Shown: piece after piece, positions 29,129-38,875 of the stretch
How positions within the stretch are numbered: the first letter of the stretch is position 1
Layout: each line of letters starts with the position of its first letter
NCBI GenBank assembly: GCA_963822705.1
Contig: CAWGIX010000002.1
Coordinates: forward strand, 165,363 to 229,362
Direction of reading: 5' to 3'
DNA length: 64,000 nucleotides
Origin: CAVRQM01 sp963822705
GTDB lineage: Bacteria > Pseudomonadota > Alphaproteobacteria > Acetobacterales > Acetobacteraceae
Position numbers and translations under genes: made by a program
The notes under the pieces: model-generated
The model's database searches: none
What the model was told of the DNA's origin: nothing
What the model saw: only the letters and a program-made list of their open reading frames with translations

Positions 29129-30191
29129 TGTCGAAAGCATCCGTGCGCGGCTGCAGATCATTTTTCCCGACGGAACGCCGGAGCGCAGCAAATGCACCGG
29201 CCTCGCCGCCGCACGCACGATCTATGTCATGCTGTATGTCGGCGCGACTGAGGGCGGTGAATGGCTGGCGCCGAAATTCGTTTACCGCATGGGCAACAGC
29301 CAGGCGGCCTTGATCGGCGATGCCCAGCGTGCAGCCTATCTTTCGGCGGTAAAGAAACCCGGCACGCCCGAGCCGCCCGACCGCTGGTATCGCGAGAACA
29401 CACGTGAATCGATCCGCGACGAAGCCCTTAAGAACGGCTTAGTGCCGATTGGGGCCGTGCTGGTGAATCCGCTGGTGTCTACCACGTCCAGCAAGGGGCG
29501 TTATGTGCTGCGCGGCGATTTGGCGGCGCTGTTCGATCCGTCGCTCACGCTGCAAGCGTTCAAGGCCGCGGCGGCCGCTTGGCGCGCAAAATATCTCACG
29601 CCCAACGCGCTCGCAACGGTCAAGGTTCTGCAGGTTGCTGCTGCCGGCGCCAAGGCGAAAGTGCCCGTGATGCTGCCGAGCGGCGAAGGTCGCGTGATGG
29701 TGCCGGGCCTGTCGTCGGTCATAACCAAGGCCGTGGTGGAAATCTTTGCACCGCGCTTTCTGACGAATCCCGCCGTCGTGTGGATCTCCGAGAGCGGCCG
29801 CAAGGTAGTCGAAAAGTACGATAAACTGCTGCAGTTGCTCGGCATCCAGATAAGCCCCGAGAAACTGCTGCCCGATATCATCCTAGCCGACACCGCCGGC
29901 AGCGAGTTGCTGTTCGTGTTCGTGGAAGTGGTGGCGACCGATGGGCCAATTCATGAGAGGCGGCGTGCGGCGCTGCTCAAGCTCATCACTGACGCCGGCT
30001 TCAAGCCCAAGCAGGCGGCGTTTCTTACCGCATTCCAGAGCCGCGATAACGCGGCCTTCAAGAAGACGGTCGCAAGCCTTGCTTGGGGATCGTTTGCTTG
30101 GTGCTTTTCCGAACCCGAACACCTCATTGCGTTCGACGGTGCGGCGCCCGGCACCATCAAATCGCTGCGGGAATTCCTGCCGGGCAAATAA
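29109..30191 (+). CDS. BsuBI/PstI-family type II restriction endonuclease
   Basis: A 360-residue endonuclease. The C-terminal catalytic region has VVWISESGRKVVEKYDKLLQ (residues about 222-241), then LLPDIILADTAGSELLFVFVEV and VATDGPIHERRR. This is the PD-(D/E)XK-type core of the BsuBI/PstI family, whose founders cut CTGCAG. Members with other targets may exist, so specificity is inferred. The ATG at 29109 lies within the last codons of the methylase, so expression is translationally coupled. No frame break in either gene. Confidence 0.88.
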   Translation: MLPPLLDVESIRARLQIIFPDGTPERSKCTGLAAARTIYVMLYVGATEGGEWLAPKFVYRMGNSQAALIGDAQRAAYLSAVKKPGTPEPPDRWYRENTRESIRDEALKNGLVPIGAVLVNPLVSTTSSKGRYVLRGDLAALFDPSLTLQAFKAAAAAWRAKYLTPNALATVKVLQVAAAGAKAKVPVMLPSGEGRVMVPGLSSVITKAVVEIFAPRFLTNPAVVWISESGRKVVEKYDKLLQLLGIQISPEKLLPDIILADTAGSELLFVFVEVVATDGPIHERRRAALLKLITDAGFKPKQAAFLTAFQSRDNAAFKKTVASLAWGSFAWCFSEPEHLIAFDGAAPGTIKSLREFLPGK

Positions 30192-30563
30192 CGCGCTCGT
30201 GTGGGGATGGCCGGTCTCGAAGCGGGCAGCGCCGACTTTCCATAAACCGGATTATGCGGCTTCCCGGGCTAGTGGAGTAGCAGCGCCGTAATTCCAGCTG
30301 TGGCTCACGCCACCGCCGGGTTGGTCGCGGCGCCGGGCGGAAGCGCCCGCTTGACACCGTCGGGTTCGACCAGAGGCCCTCAGATACGCTGCACAACCTA
30401 CTGCTAACCCGTGGTGACGGCACACCAACACACCGACTTTCGTGCTTCCGCCCGGATGCTGCGCGTCGCTTCCTCAGCCGCCGTGGCGACGACCTCTGGC
30501 GCCGCGACCTCCATAGGAGATTCTCCTTGACTTGGCCCGCTACCGTGCGTTAGTACTTCTGAC
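30192..30563. other. Intergenic region
   Basis: About 372 bp between the endonuclease gene and the next hypothetical gene. I see only a short GGGCG/CGCCC hairpin near 30336-30349 and no gene, tRNA or clear promoter. Confidence 0.4.
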
Positions 30564-31247
30564 ATGTGGTTTTACGGCCTGCCACCATCCCTCCCACCAG
30601 ACGCCAGCCTCTCCGACCGCTTCATCCGGTTCACCCACGGACTGGCCCGGGGGCTGGTGGAGCGCTACGAGGCCGACCGGAGGTCCGGGGTGTATATCCT
30701 GGCCGTGCAGCTGGTGAACCTGATCGGCACCCGGCTGCAAAACCTCCGGCTCAGGTTCATAGCACTTGCCGCCCGCGCCCAGGCGGGTCCGCTGCCACCG
30801 CCGCGGCCGCCCCGGGGCCGGAAACGGGAAGCCCGAAAGCGACAGCACCCGTTTCCCGAGCCGTTCGCCTGGCTGCTAAAACTGGGGCAGTGGCGGGTGG
30901 CGCCCTACAAGGGGGACCTGGAGCAGCTGCTGGCGGATCCCGGAATGCAGGAGCTGATCCGCACCGCCCCTCAGGTGGGGCGCATCCTCCGCCCCTTCTG
31001 CCGGATGCTGGGAGTAGTCCCCGACCCGGCGATCCTGCCCCCGCCGCCGAAACGGCCCGCCCGGGCCAGGCCGCCCGAACCTGAACCGGACCCCGCTGCG
31101 CCGGTTCCCGACAAACCGCTCCGAAAGCGTCCGGTCCGCACCGAGCCGTATAAGCGCAAGCCGAAGTGGACCGAGCCCGGCACGGAGTGGCGCAAGTGGC
31201 GCGGCATCTGGATGCTGGAGCCGATCCGAAAACCCACCCCTTCCTGA
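30564..31247 (+). CDS. Hypothetical Pro/Arg-rich protein of a dispersed gene family
   Basis: A 227-residue protein I cannot assign. The N-terminal 75 residues look folded and helical (SDRFIRFTHGLARGLVERYE, VQLVNLIGTRLQNLRL). A Pro/Arg linker precedes a second helical unit (PFAWLLKLGQWRVAPYKG, VGRILRPFCRMLG). The tail is very basic and proline-rich, ending PKWTEPGTEWRKW and EPIRKPTPS. No membrane segment or signal peptide. The last 30 codons plus 15 bp beyond the stop recur at 58230-58338 with about 87% identity by hand count. It lies at the edge of the accessory island. Confidence 0.6.
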   Translation: MWFYGLPPSLPPDASLSDRFIRFTHGLARGLVERYEADRRSGVYILAVQLVNLIGTRLQNLRLRFIALAARAQAGPLPPPRPPRGRKREARKRQHPFPEPFAWLLKLGQWRVAPYKGDLEQLLADPGMQELIRTAPQVGRILRPFCRMLGVVPDPAILPPPPKRPARARPPEPEPDPAAPVPDKPLRKRPVRTEPYKRKPKWTEPGTEWRKWRGIWMLEPIRKPTPS

Positions 31248-31314
31248 GCCTGCCCACGCACGTCTATATAGTTCCGTAATCGAAACTAACTGGCCGCGCT
31301 GGCGTGCAAGCGGC

Positions 31315-31695
31315 CTATGGCGCGCGGTCGCGATCCTGACGTCCGCGCCCGGAGGCCGCCAGCAGCAGCCAGCCCGCGATCAGAATCAGTCCGCCGATGG
31401 GCGCCGCGGCGGCGATCCGAACCCCGCCGAGCGCCAGCGCATAGATCGCGCCGCAGAACAGAACGCTGCCGACTGCAAACGCCGCCCCCGCCGCATGGGC
31501 GAGCCGTCCGCCGCGCGGTGCCCAGAGCCCGGCGGCCAGCAGCGCCAGCGCGTGCCAGCCCTGCATCTGCACCGCACTGCGCACCTGCTGCAGCGCAGCA
31601 GGGTCCAGCTGCGTGAATCCGTGCGCCGCGACCGCTGCCATCGCCACGGCGCCGGCCCCCAGAATCCCGCCCAGCACGATCCACACCCGTTCCAT
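31315..31695 (-). CDS. DUF423 family membrane protein
   Basis: A 126-residue protein with four hydrophobic segments. MERVWIVLGGILGAGAVAM and AAHGF, then QMQGWHALALLAAGLW and IGGLILIAGWLLLA, match the DUF423 (YgdD-like) family of small inner-membrane proteins. Function unknown. It is divergent from the iminopeptidase gene, 43 bp apart. Confidence 0.85.
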   Translation of the reverse strand: MERVWIVLGGILGAGAVAMAAVAAHGFTQLDPAALQQVRSAVQMQGWHALALLAAGLWAPRGGRLAHAAGAAFAVGSVLFCGAIYALALGGVRIAAAAPIGGLILIAGWLLLAASGRGRQDRDRAP

Positions 31696-31738
31696 CCCGA
31701 CAGGCTACACGCGCAAAGATTTTCGCGTAATTTTGCCG

Positions 31739-32688
31739 ATGCCCCGCGGCGACCTGTTTCCCGAGATCGGACCGTACGAGACCGGCTATCTGCCGCTGTC
31801 CTCCGGCCACGTCATGTACTGGGAGCAGGTCGGCAACCCGCGCGGCAGCCCGGTGCTGTTCCTGCACGGCGGCCCGGGGGCCGGCGCCGGCGCCGTCCAT
31901 CGCCGCTTCTTCGACCCGGCGTTCTGGCGCCTGGTGATTTTTGACCAGCGCGGCGCCGGCCGCTCGCGCCCGCTCGGCAGCCTGATCCAGAACACCACCG
32001 CCGACCTGGTGCACGACATCGAAATTTTGCGCCGCCACCTCGACGTGCCGCGCTGGCTGCTGTTCGGCGGCTCCTGGGGGTCCACCCTCGCTCTGGCCTA
32101 CGCCCAGGCGGTGCCCGAGCGGGTGTCGGCATGCGTGCTGCGCGGCGTGTTTCTGGGCCGCCCGGCGGAGGTCGACTGGTTCCTGCATGGCCTGTCCGCC
32201 GTGTTCCCCGACGCCCACGCCGCGTTTGCCGGCTACCTTCCCGAGCACGAACGCGGCGACCTTCTGGGCGGCTATCTCCGGCGCCTGACCGACCCGGACC
32301 CGGCGATCCACGTGCCGGCCGCGCGGGCCTGGTCCGTGTACGAGGGGTCCTGCAGCACCCTGCTTCCCAGCCCCGAGACGGTCAGCAGTTTTGCCCAGGA
32401 CCGCACCGCGCTGGGCCTGGCCCGCATCGAGGCGCACTATTTTGCCCACGGCCTGTTCCTGCCTCCCGACGGACTCTGGCGCACATGCACCGGCTGGCAA
32501 AGATTCCGGCGGAAATCGTCCAGGGGCGCTACGACATGATCTGTCCGCCCCGCACCGCATTCGAACTCGCGGCTGCATGGCCGCAGGCGCGGCTGTCGCT
32601 GGTCCCCGATGCGGGCCACTCGGCGCTGGAGCCGGGGGTGCGGCGCGCCCTGGTGGCCGCGGTGGAGCGGTTCCGCCAAGGGCGATGA
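31739..32688 (+). CDS. pip: Proline iminopeptidase (S33), frame break
   Basis: An alpha/beta hydrolase of about 316 residues that removes N-terminal proline from peptides. LFLHGGPGAGAG is the oxyanion region, FDQRGAGRSRP is typical of the family, GGSWGSTLAL contains the nucleophile Ser, and DAGHSALEP supplies the His. One base is missing near 32474-32477. Restored, the chain reads DGL-LAHMHRLAKIPAEIVQGRYDMICPP, including the catalytic Asp region. ATG at 31739. Confidence 0.9.
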
Positions 32689-32738
32689 ACGTTGCGCCGC
32701 GCGCCGCGTTGGCCGATTCCCGGAACCAGGAGATCGCC

Positions 32739-33311
32739 ATGCCTCGCCTCGCCACGCTCGGCCTGCTCGCCGCCGCCGCCATTCCGCTGCTCGGCTGTGC
32801 GACCACGGAGCACGCCGCAACCGAGGTGAAAGCCGCGGCCCAGGCGCAGGCCACGCCCACCTTGTCGACCGCGGACGCGGCCTTCATGGATCAGGCGGGG
32901 CGCGCCGGCATCGAGGAAGTGACCTTTGGCCAGCTGGCCCGAACCCAGGCGAGCCGCGCCTCCACCCGCGATTTCGCCCTGCGCATGATCGACCAGCACA
33001 CCAAGGTCAACCAGGAGCTGACGCAACTGGCGACGCGGAAACAGATCACGCCGACCACGAGCATGGATACCGCGCACCAGGACATGTACGACCAGTTGCA
33101 GAAACTGCACGGCCGCGCGTTCGATCGCGCCTACCTGAACGGCCAGGTGGCCGACCACCAGACCGTCATCGAGCTGTTCCAGAACGAGGCCGTCAACGGC
33201 ACCGATGCGGATGTCAAGGCGTTTGCCGCGCGCACGCTCCCGCAACTCAAGATGCACCTGCAGATGGCCGAAAAGCTTGGCGGGAAGGCGCCGGCCCCGG
33301 CGGCCTCCTAG
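32739..33311 (+). CDS. DUF4142 lipoprotein
   Basis: A 190-residue exported protein. MPRLATLGLLAAAAIPLLGCA is a lipoprotein signal with LLGC lipobox. The mature part is an all-helical DUF4142 (ferritin-like) domain: STADAAFMDQAGRAGIEEV, RDFALRMIDQHTKVNQEL and HLQMAEKLGG. Function unknown, often linked to envelope stress. The CAGGAGA ribosome-binding site fixes the ATG at 32739. Confidence 0.88.
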   Translation: MPRLATLGLLAAAAIPLLGCATTEHAATEVKAAAQAQATPTLSTADAAFMDQAGRAGIEEVTFGQLARTQASRASTRDFALRMIDQHTKVNQELTQLATRKQITPTTSMDTAHQDMYDQLQKLHGRAFDRAYLNGQVADHQTVIELFQNEAVNGTDADVKAFAARTLPQLKMHLQMAEKLGGKAPAPAAS

Positions 33312-33374
33312 CGCGGTTTGACCGGCGGCGGCCGCGGCGACACCCTGCCGCCGCGAAGAGGTTTGGGGGGCGCC

Positions 33375-34271
33375 ATGCAGGTGGGCGTGATCGGGCTCGG
33401 CTCGATGGGCATGGGCGCCGCCCAGAATCTGGCGGCAAAGGGGTTTTCCGTTATCGGCTGCGACCTTCGACAGGAAGCCCGCGAGGCGCTCGCGGGGATC
33501 GGCGCGGGCGCGGTCGCGTCCCCGGCGGAATTGCCCAAAAACCTGGATGCGCTGATCGTCTTCGTCGTCAACGCGAGCCAGGCCGAGGCGGTACTGTTCG
33601 GCGCTTCCGGCGCCGCCGCGCTGTTGCCGCGGGGGACGGTGGTGCTGTGTTGCACAACGGTTTCCCCAGACACCGCTCGTTCGTTTTCCGCGCGGCTGGC
33701 GGAACTCGGGTTGCTGATGCTGGACGCGCCGGTATCCGGTGGTGCCGCGGCGGCCCGGGGCGGCACCATGAACGTGATCGCCAGCGGGCCGCCGGACGCG
33801 TTCGCACGCGCTGAGCCGGTGCTCCAGGCGATCGCCGGGAAAGTGTGGCGGCTGGGCGACGCCGCGGGCGTCGGCAGCACGGTAAAGATGGTCAACCAGC
33901 TGCTGGCCGGCGTGCACATCGCGGCCGCAGCCGAGGCGCTGGCCTTGGGCATCCGTGCCGGGGCGGACCCGCAAGCGCTGTTCGACGTAATCAGTGCCTC
34001 GGCCGGCAGTTCGTGGATGTGGCAGAACCGCGTGCCCCACATTCTGGCGGGCGACGACACTCCCCTGTCGGCGGTCGACATTTTCGTCAAGGATCTGGGG
34101 ATCGTGCTGGACCAGGCCCGCGCGCTGACGTTTCCGCTGCCGCTGGCCGCCACGGCGCACCAGCTGTTCCTGGCCGCCAGCGCCGGTGGCCATGGCGGGC
34201 GCGACGATGCATTCGTGATCCGGTTCTGGCAGGCGCTGACGGGGATTGGGCTACCTCGGCAATCGAGCTGA
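33375..34271 (+). CDS. NAD-binding beta-hydroxyacid dehydrogenase, L-threonate dehydrogenase (LtnD)-like
   Basis: A 298-residue member of the 3-hydroxyisobutyrate dehydrogenase family. GVIGLGSMGMGAAQNLA is the Rossmann loop, DAPVSGGAAAARGGTM is the substrate-binding segment, and GSTVKMVNQLLAG carries the catalytic Lys. The C-terminal AGGHGGRDDAFVIRFW resembles LtnD. It would oxidise a sugar acid such as L-threonate with NAD. None of the kinase or aldolase genes that usually accompany ltnD is near, so the exact substrate is open. Confidence 0.85.
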   Translation: MQVGVIGLGSMGMGAAQNLAAKGFSVIGCDLRQEAREALAGIGAGAVASPAELPKNLDALIVFVVNASQAEAVLFGASGAAALLPRGTVVLCCTTVSPDTARSFSARLAELGLLMLDAPVSGGAAAARGGTMNVIASGPPDAFARAEPVLQAIAGKVWRLGDAAGVGSTVKMVNQLLAGVHIAAAAEALALGIRAGADPQALFDVISASAGSSWMWQNRVPHILAGDDTPLSAVDIFVKDLGIVLDQARALTFPLPLAATAHQLFLAASAGGHGGRDDAFVIRFWQALTGIGLPRQSS

Positions 34272-34430
34272 GCGGCATTCATGTTCGCGAATCGCTAAGG
34301 AGCACCATCCAGAGTTTGGCGCGGGTTCCCGCCATATGGGAGAAGTCACCGTTTCGGCCAGCATTCGGCGAGGCGTACTTCGCCGGCGGGCCGAAGCGAA
34401 GCGATCGAACTCGCATCGCCAGGACGGCCG

Positions 34431-35477
34431 ATGATTGATGCTCGCAGGGTGGTGTTCAGAATTCAGTTTGAACTGCGGCTGTGGCGGCATGTCCTGAAAT
34501 TCTGGCGTTCCTATCTGATGCCGCTCTCGCTGCTTTTCGTCGGCCTGGTCTACTGGGCTTCTCCGATCGACCTGATTACTGACCCGCGACCCTATATCGG
34601 GCATCTGGACGAGTTCGCGTTTTTCCTGATCGGGCTGATCACGTCCCGCCTGGCGGTCGGATCGGCCACCCTGGCGTCGGCGCACACGAAACTCCCGACC
34701 AGCCGGGGAGGACTCCCTCTGCCCTCCGTGCCAACGGTGTCGGCCATTGCCGCCTTGTTCAAGGAGAGATCGGCCGAGCACATCAACCTTGGCCAGTTGG
34801 TCCTCAATCCTCAGCTGGTCGGTCATTTTGGGCCGGAAAGAACCATCATCATTTCCGGGATCGCTCGCGGCGGTACCTCGATGGCGGCGCAGGTCGTGCG
34901 CGAAGCCGGCATCCAGCTGGGCGATACCGCCGACCCCGTGGTTCACGAGGATATCGAGGTCGCCGAGGCTGTGACTCACCTCCGGCGCGCGCAGCTGCGC
35001 GGACTCATCGGGCGTCGAAACCGGCAGCATGCCATCTGGGGCTTCAAGCTGCCCAATCTTCATGAGCGGCTGACGCCTTGGGACATGGCGCTGTTCCGCA
35101 ATCCTCATATCATCCTTATGGTGCGCGACCCGGTCGCCGTGGCGCAGCGCAACGTGGTCTCCATGTACGGCGATCCTCGGACAAAGGTGTCGGAGGCGTT
35201 CCGCGATCTCGATCGGCTTTGGCAGTTCGCGCGTCGCCTGTCGGTTCCCGTCCTGTTGCTCAGCTACGAGAAGGCCGTCGCGAGACCGGATGTGGCGGTG
35301 GCAATGATCGCGGATTTCTGCGGGGTCGATGCATCCGACAGCTCGCTGCTAAGCCCGGATCTCATCCGGCCCGAGAACGAACCATATCGCAGGGCAACGG
35401 CATTGGCCGGGCCGCCGCCGATTCCCGTGCGGATCAGGCGCCGGGTGGCCGAGTATGTGTTCCGCTCACTTCGCTGA
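34431..35477 (+). CDS. Membrane DUF1232 domain fused to a sulfotransferase-like domain
   Basis: A 348-residue fusion. Residues about 20-75 are a DUF1232/YkvA-like membrane unit (LMPLSLLFVGLVYWASPIDL, then YIGHLDEFAFFLIGL). The remainder is a sulfotransferase-like domain. IISGIARGGTSMAAQVVREAG is the 5'-phosphosulfate loop (residues about 141-161), IILMVRDPVAVAQRN is the 3'-phosphate loop, and VLLLSYEKAVARP follows. It would anchor a PAPS-dependent transferase at the membrane; the acceptor is unknown. The last codon is 5 bp from the convergent CtBP-type gene. Confidence 0.75.
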   Translation: MIDARRVVFRIQFELRLWRHVLKFWRSYLMPLSLLFVGLVYWASPIDLITDPRPYIGHLDEFAFFLIGLITSRLAVGSATLASAHTKLPTSRGGLPLPSVPTVSAIAALFKERSAEHINLGQLVLNPQLVGHFGPERTIIISGIARGGTSMAAQVVREAGIQLGDTADPVVHEDIEVAEAVTHLRRAQLRGLIGRRNRQHAIWGFKLPNLHERLTPWDMALFRNPHIILMVRDPVAVAQRNVVSMYGDPRTKVSEAFRDLDRLWQFARRLSVPVLLLSYEKAVARPDVAVAMIADFCGVDASDSSLLSPDLIRPENEPYRRATALAGPPPIPVRIRRRVAEYVFRSLR

Positions 35478-35482
35478 CCGTG

Positions 35483-36482
35483 TCAGCTCATCTCCGGCGC
35501 GATCACGTTTTCCGGCCGCCCGGCCAGCGCCGCCGCCATGGTCTCGGCACTTTTTCTGCGAATATCCGCCCACGCCTGCGGCGAATGGAATGCGCTGTGC
35601 GGCGTAATGATCACCCGTCCCTCCAGCCATTTTTCCCGTGCGCGATACGCGGCCAGCAGGCCGGGCTCGGGGTCGGTCGGCGGCTCGACGGCCAAAGTGT
35701 CCAGGCCCGCGCCGGCTAGCTGTCCGCTGCGCAGCGCTTGGGCCAGAGCGTCCACATCCACGATCGCACCCCGCGCCGTGTTCACCAGCACCGCGCCCTC
35801 CGGGAGCAGCGCCAGTTCCCGTGCGCCGATCATGCCGCGCGTCTCGGGCGTGAGCGGGGCGTGCAGGCTCAGCACGTCGGCCGCGCGCAAGAGATCATCC
35901 AGCTTCCGCGCGCGCTCCACGCCGAGCGCCAACTCGGTTCCGTTCGGCCGGTAGGGGTCAAAGAAAACCACGCGGAACCCGAACGCTTTGGCCCGCAACG
36001 CCACCGCCGTGCCGATGCGCCCTAGTCCCAAAATCCCAAAAGTCTGCACGCCGGAACGACGGATCAGCGGATCCTCGATCACCCTCCATGCCGCTCCCTC
36101 CCGCCGCTGCAACTCGTGGTGCAGCAGCAGTCCGCGGCGCAATGCCAGGACCAAAGCCATGGCATGGTCGGCTACCTCGGTGGTGCCGTAGTCGGGCACG
36201 TTGCACACCACTACGCCTCGCAACGCCGCCGTCGCGCGGTCGAGTCGGTCATAGCCCGACTCCCATGCGCACTACTGCCCGGAGCCTGGGGAACCGGTCG
36301 AAATCGGCCGCACGCAGCCACAGCCGGAAAATCATCAGCCCGTCCACGCTGGCGCACTCTGCCGCATCAACTTCGGCCAGCGACGCCGTCTTGCGCAGCA
36401 GGATGCGGGTTTCGGGGCCGAATACCTCGCGCTCCACGAGGTCGTCGGGATACATGCCTTCGGCGTATAGGACTGTGTGCAT
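35483..36482 (-). CDS. C-terminal-binding-protein-like D-2-hydroxyacid dehydrogenase, frame break
   Basis: An NAD-dependent dehydrogenase of about 333 residues, starting MHTVLYAEGMYPDDLVE. The cofactor loop is GILGLGRIGTAVALRA; catalytic residues are in VNTARGAIVD (Arg), LAVEPP (Glu) and ITPHSAFHS (His). The frame breaks at plus-strand CCC 36254-36256; removing one base joins RMGVGYDRLD to VVVCNVPDYGTTEVADHAM. It resembles bacterial CtBP-type enzymes of unknown substrate. Divergent from the ThDP enzyme gene, 36 bp apart. Confidence 0.88.
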
Positions 36483-36518
36483 GACGAGACCGGGTAACAA
36501 ACTGGCCTGCCCCTGTCG

Positions 36519-38061
36519 ATGAACGGCGCCGAGAGTCTGGTGCGCACGCTGCTGGACTGCGGCGTGGACACCTGTTTCGCCAACCCCGGCACCAGCGAAA
36601 TGCATTTCGTGGCGGCCCTGGACCGCATCGCCGGCATGCGCTGCGTCCTCGGCCTGTTCGAGGGCGTGGTCACCGGCGCCGCGGATGGGTTTTTTCGCAT
36701 GGCCGACCGGCCGGCGGCGACCCTGCTGCATTGCGGGCCGGGGCTCGCGAACGGGCTGGCCAATCTGCACAACGCGCGCCGCGCGGGCAGCGCCATCGTC
36801 AACTGCGTGGGCGACCAGGCCACCCGCCACCGCCCGCTCGACGCGCCGCTGACCGCCGATACCGAGGGTTTTGCGCGTGGCGTATCCGCCTGGGTGCGCA
36901 CCTCCGCCGAAGCGGCCCAGGTCGGCGCGGACGCCGCGGCCGCAGTGCAGGCGGCGCGCACCGGCAATGGCCAGATCGCCACGCTGATCCTGCCGTCGGA
37001 TACGTGTTGGGACGAAGGTGGCCGGGTGGGCACGAAACTGTCCCCGGTCCAGCCGAACCGCCCCGCGCCGCATGTGATCGAGCAGGCGGCCCGACTGCTG
37101 CGGCGCGAGCCCGGCGTGTTGCTACTGCTCGGCGGCCGGGCGCTGCGCGGCCAAGCCCTGGAATGTGCGGCGCGGATCGCCGCTGCCACGGGTGCCAGAA
37201 TGTTGGCGCAGCAGTCCAATGCGCGCCTGCAGCGCGGGCGCGGACGCCCGAACGTTCGCCGCGTGCCCTACTTTACCGACGTTGCCGTCGCCGAGTTGGC
37301 TGATGTGCGCCACGCGGTCTTGGTCGGTGCCAAGCCGCCCGTGGGCTTTTTCGCCTATCCGGGAAAACCCGGTTCGCTGCTGCCGCCCGAGGCGGCGGTC
37401 CACGTCCTGGCACGCCCCGAGCAGGACGCTGCGGCTGCGCTCGACGATCTTGCGGCGGCGCTGGACGCACCGCCCGAGATCACCACCGCTTCCAAACCGC
37501 CGCCTGCGCCACCCCGCGGCGAGCCGTCGGCCGAAGCGCTGGGGCAGGGGCTGGCGGCCTTGCTGCCGGACGGCGCCATCGTCGTTGACGAGAGCGTCAG
37601 TTACGGCGGCGAGTTGTTCGCAGCTACACAAAATGCAGCTCCGCACGACTGGCTGCAGATTACCGGGGGTGCGATCGGCTGCGGCCTGCCGCTCGCCACC
37701 GGCGCCGCGCTGGCCGCTCCCGGCCGGCGCGTGGTGAGCCTGGAGGCCGACGGCTCGGCGATGTACACATTGCAGGCGCTCTGGACTCAGGCGCGGGAAA
37801 AACTGGACGTGACCACCATCGTTCTGGCCAACCGCTCGTACGCCATCCTGAAAACCGAGCTGGCCGCGGTCGGCGCCAATCCGGGGCGCACGGCGCTCGA
37901 CATGATGGATCTGGGCCGGCCCGACCTGGATTTCGTGCGTCTGGCCGGCGGGCATGGGGGTGGAGGCGGCTCGGGCCGAGACCATGCAGCGTTTTGCCGA
38001 CCTGTTTGCCGGCTCGCTGGCCCGGTCGGGTCCGTTCCTCATTGAGCTGGCGCTGCCATGA
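36519..38061 (+). CDS. ThDP-dependent enzyme (acetolactate synthase/benzoylformate decarboxylase-like), frame break
   Basis: About 513 residues of the ThDP-dependent 2-oxoacid enzyme family. The N-terminal domain has NPGTSEMHFVAALD and GLFEGVVTGAADG (activating Glu), and HCGPGLANGLANL. The cofactor motif is EADGSAMYTLQAL then VLANRSY near residue 409-437. The frame breaks at GGG 37950-37952; removing one G gives AGGMGVEAARAETMQRFADL and a stop at 38059. Probably decarboxylase or carboligase rather than true AHAS, since no small subunit is nearby. The next gene overlaps its stop by 4 bp. Confidence 0.85.
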
Positions 38062-38742
38062 CCGAGACCAGCGCCGAAGATCTGGAGCGTCTCGCCAGCC
38101 GGCTCGCCCTGCTGGTGGGCGATGACGGCGAGGCCGAGGCAGCCGGTCGCGCGGTCGGGCGTGCTGGCGCGCAAGCTCGGGCTTTCGGGGGGGCATCTCA
38201 AAGCCATCTTCTTGGCGGGTGCCGGACGCCTGAATGCGGCTGCCAGCCAGGCCGCCGAACATTCCGCACGCGCCAGCCGGCTCGAGGGCGAGGCGAGCAA
38301 TCTGCAGCACAGCCTGGAGCAGGTGGATTTTGCCCTGATTCAGGCCCAGCGCCAGCGCGACGCCTTGCAAGTCGAGGTGGAGGAACTGCGCGCTACGCTG
38401 GACCGCACGCGCACCGGTCATCAGGTCCGGCTGACCTTGGGCGTCGTCCTGCTGCTGGCGATATTGGCGGCTGGCGGCTTCGCTCTGTTTGGGCCGCGCT
38501 GGATGCCGCACTCCGCGGCAGCGTCGGGCGAGGCCGGGCTGGCGCAGAGCGCCGTGGTGCGGAAGGCCGGCACTGCCGTCCATGTCGCTCCTGATACCGC
38601 CTCGGAGGTGGTCGCACGGTTGCCGTCAGGTACCCGTGTCGGGGTGCAACGGCTGGTCTGGAACAACTATATCCAGTGGGGCGAGCTCCGGTTGGGCGAT
38701 CGCACCGGCTATGCGGAGGTGACCGATCTCGATCTACAGTGA
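38058..38742 (+). CDS. Membrane protein with coiled coil and SH3-like domain, frame break
   Basis: About 227 residues, no close family recognised. It starts MTETSAEDLERLASRLALL, overlapping the ThDP enzyme stop (ATGA). Removing one G at GGG 38157-38159 joins it to VLARKLGLSGGHLKAIFLAGA. A coiled coil follows (ARASRLEGEASNLQHSLEQV to EVEELRATLDRT), then one membrane helix (LTLGVVLLLAILAAGGFAL) and a bacterial SH3-like domain (HVAPDTASEVVARLPSGTRV, WGELRLGDRTGYAEV). The SH3 part is probably periplasmic and may bind cell wall. It is cytoplasmic at the N-terminus by inference. Confidence 0.7.
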
Positions 38743-38875
38743 AGAATCCCCCTGGACTTTCGCGCCGGCTTGGCCTAGCTGCGCCGCTTCACTGGAACGC
38801 GGGAGACCGTAGCGCCGCCGCTTGTGCGTGGCGCGGTCGCATGCACCGCGGTCCCTTGCGCCAAAGGAGGCAGGG

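Noticed and set aside
31286..32887. A 533-codon minus-strand frame across the iminopeptidase gene
   Set aside because: It only shadows DUF423, pip and the lipoprotein gene and has no family features.
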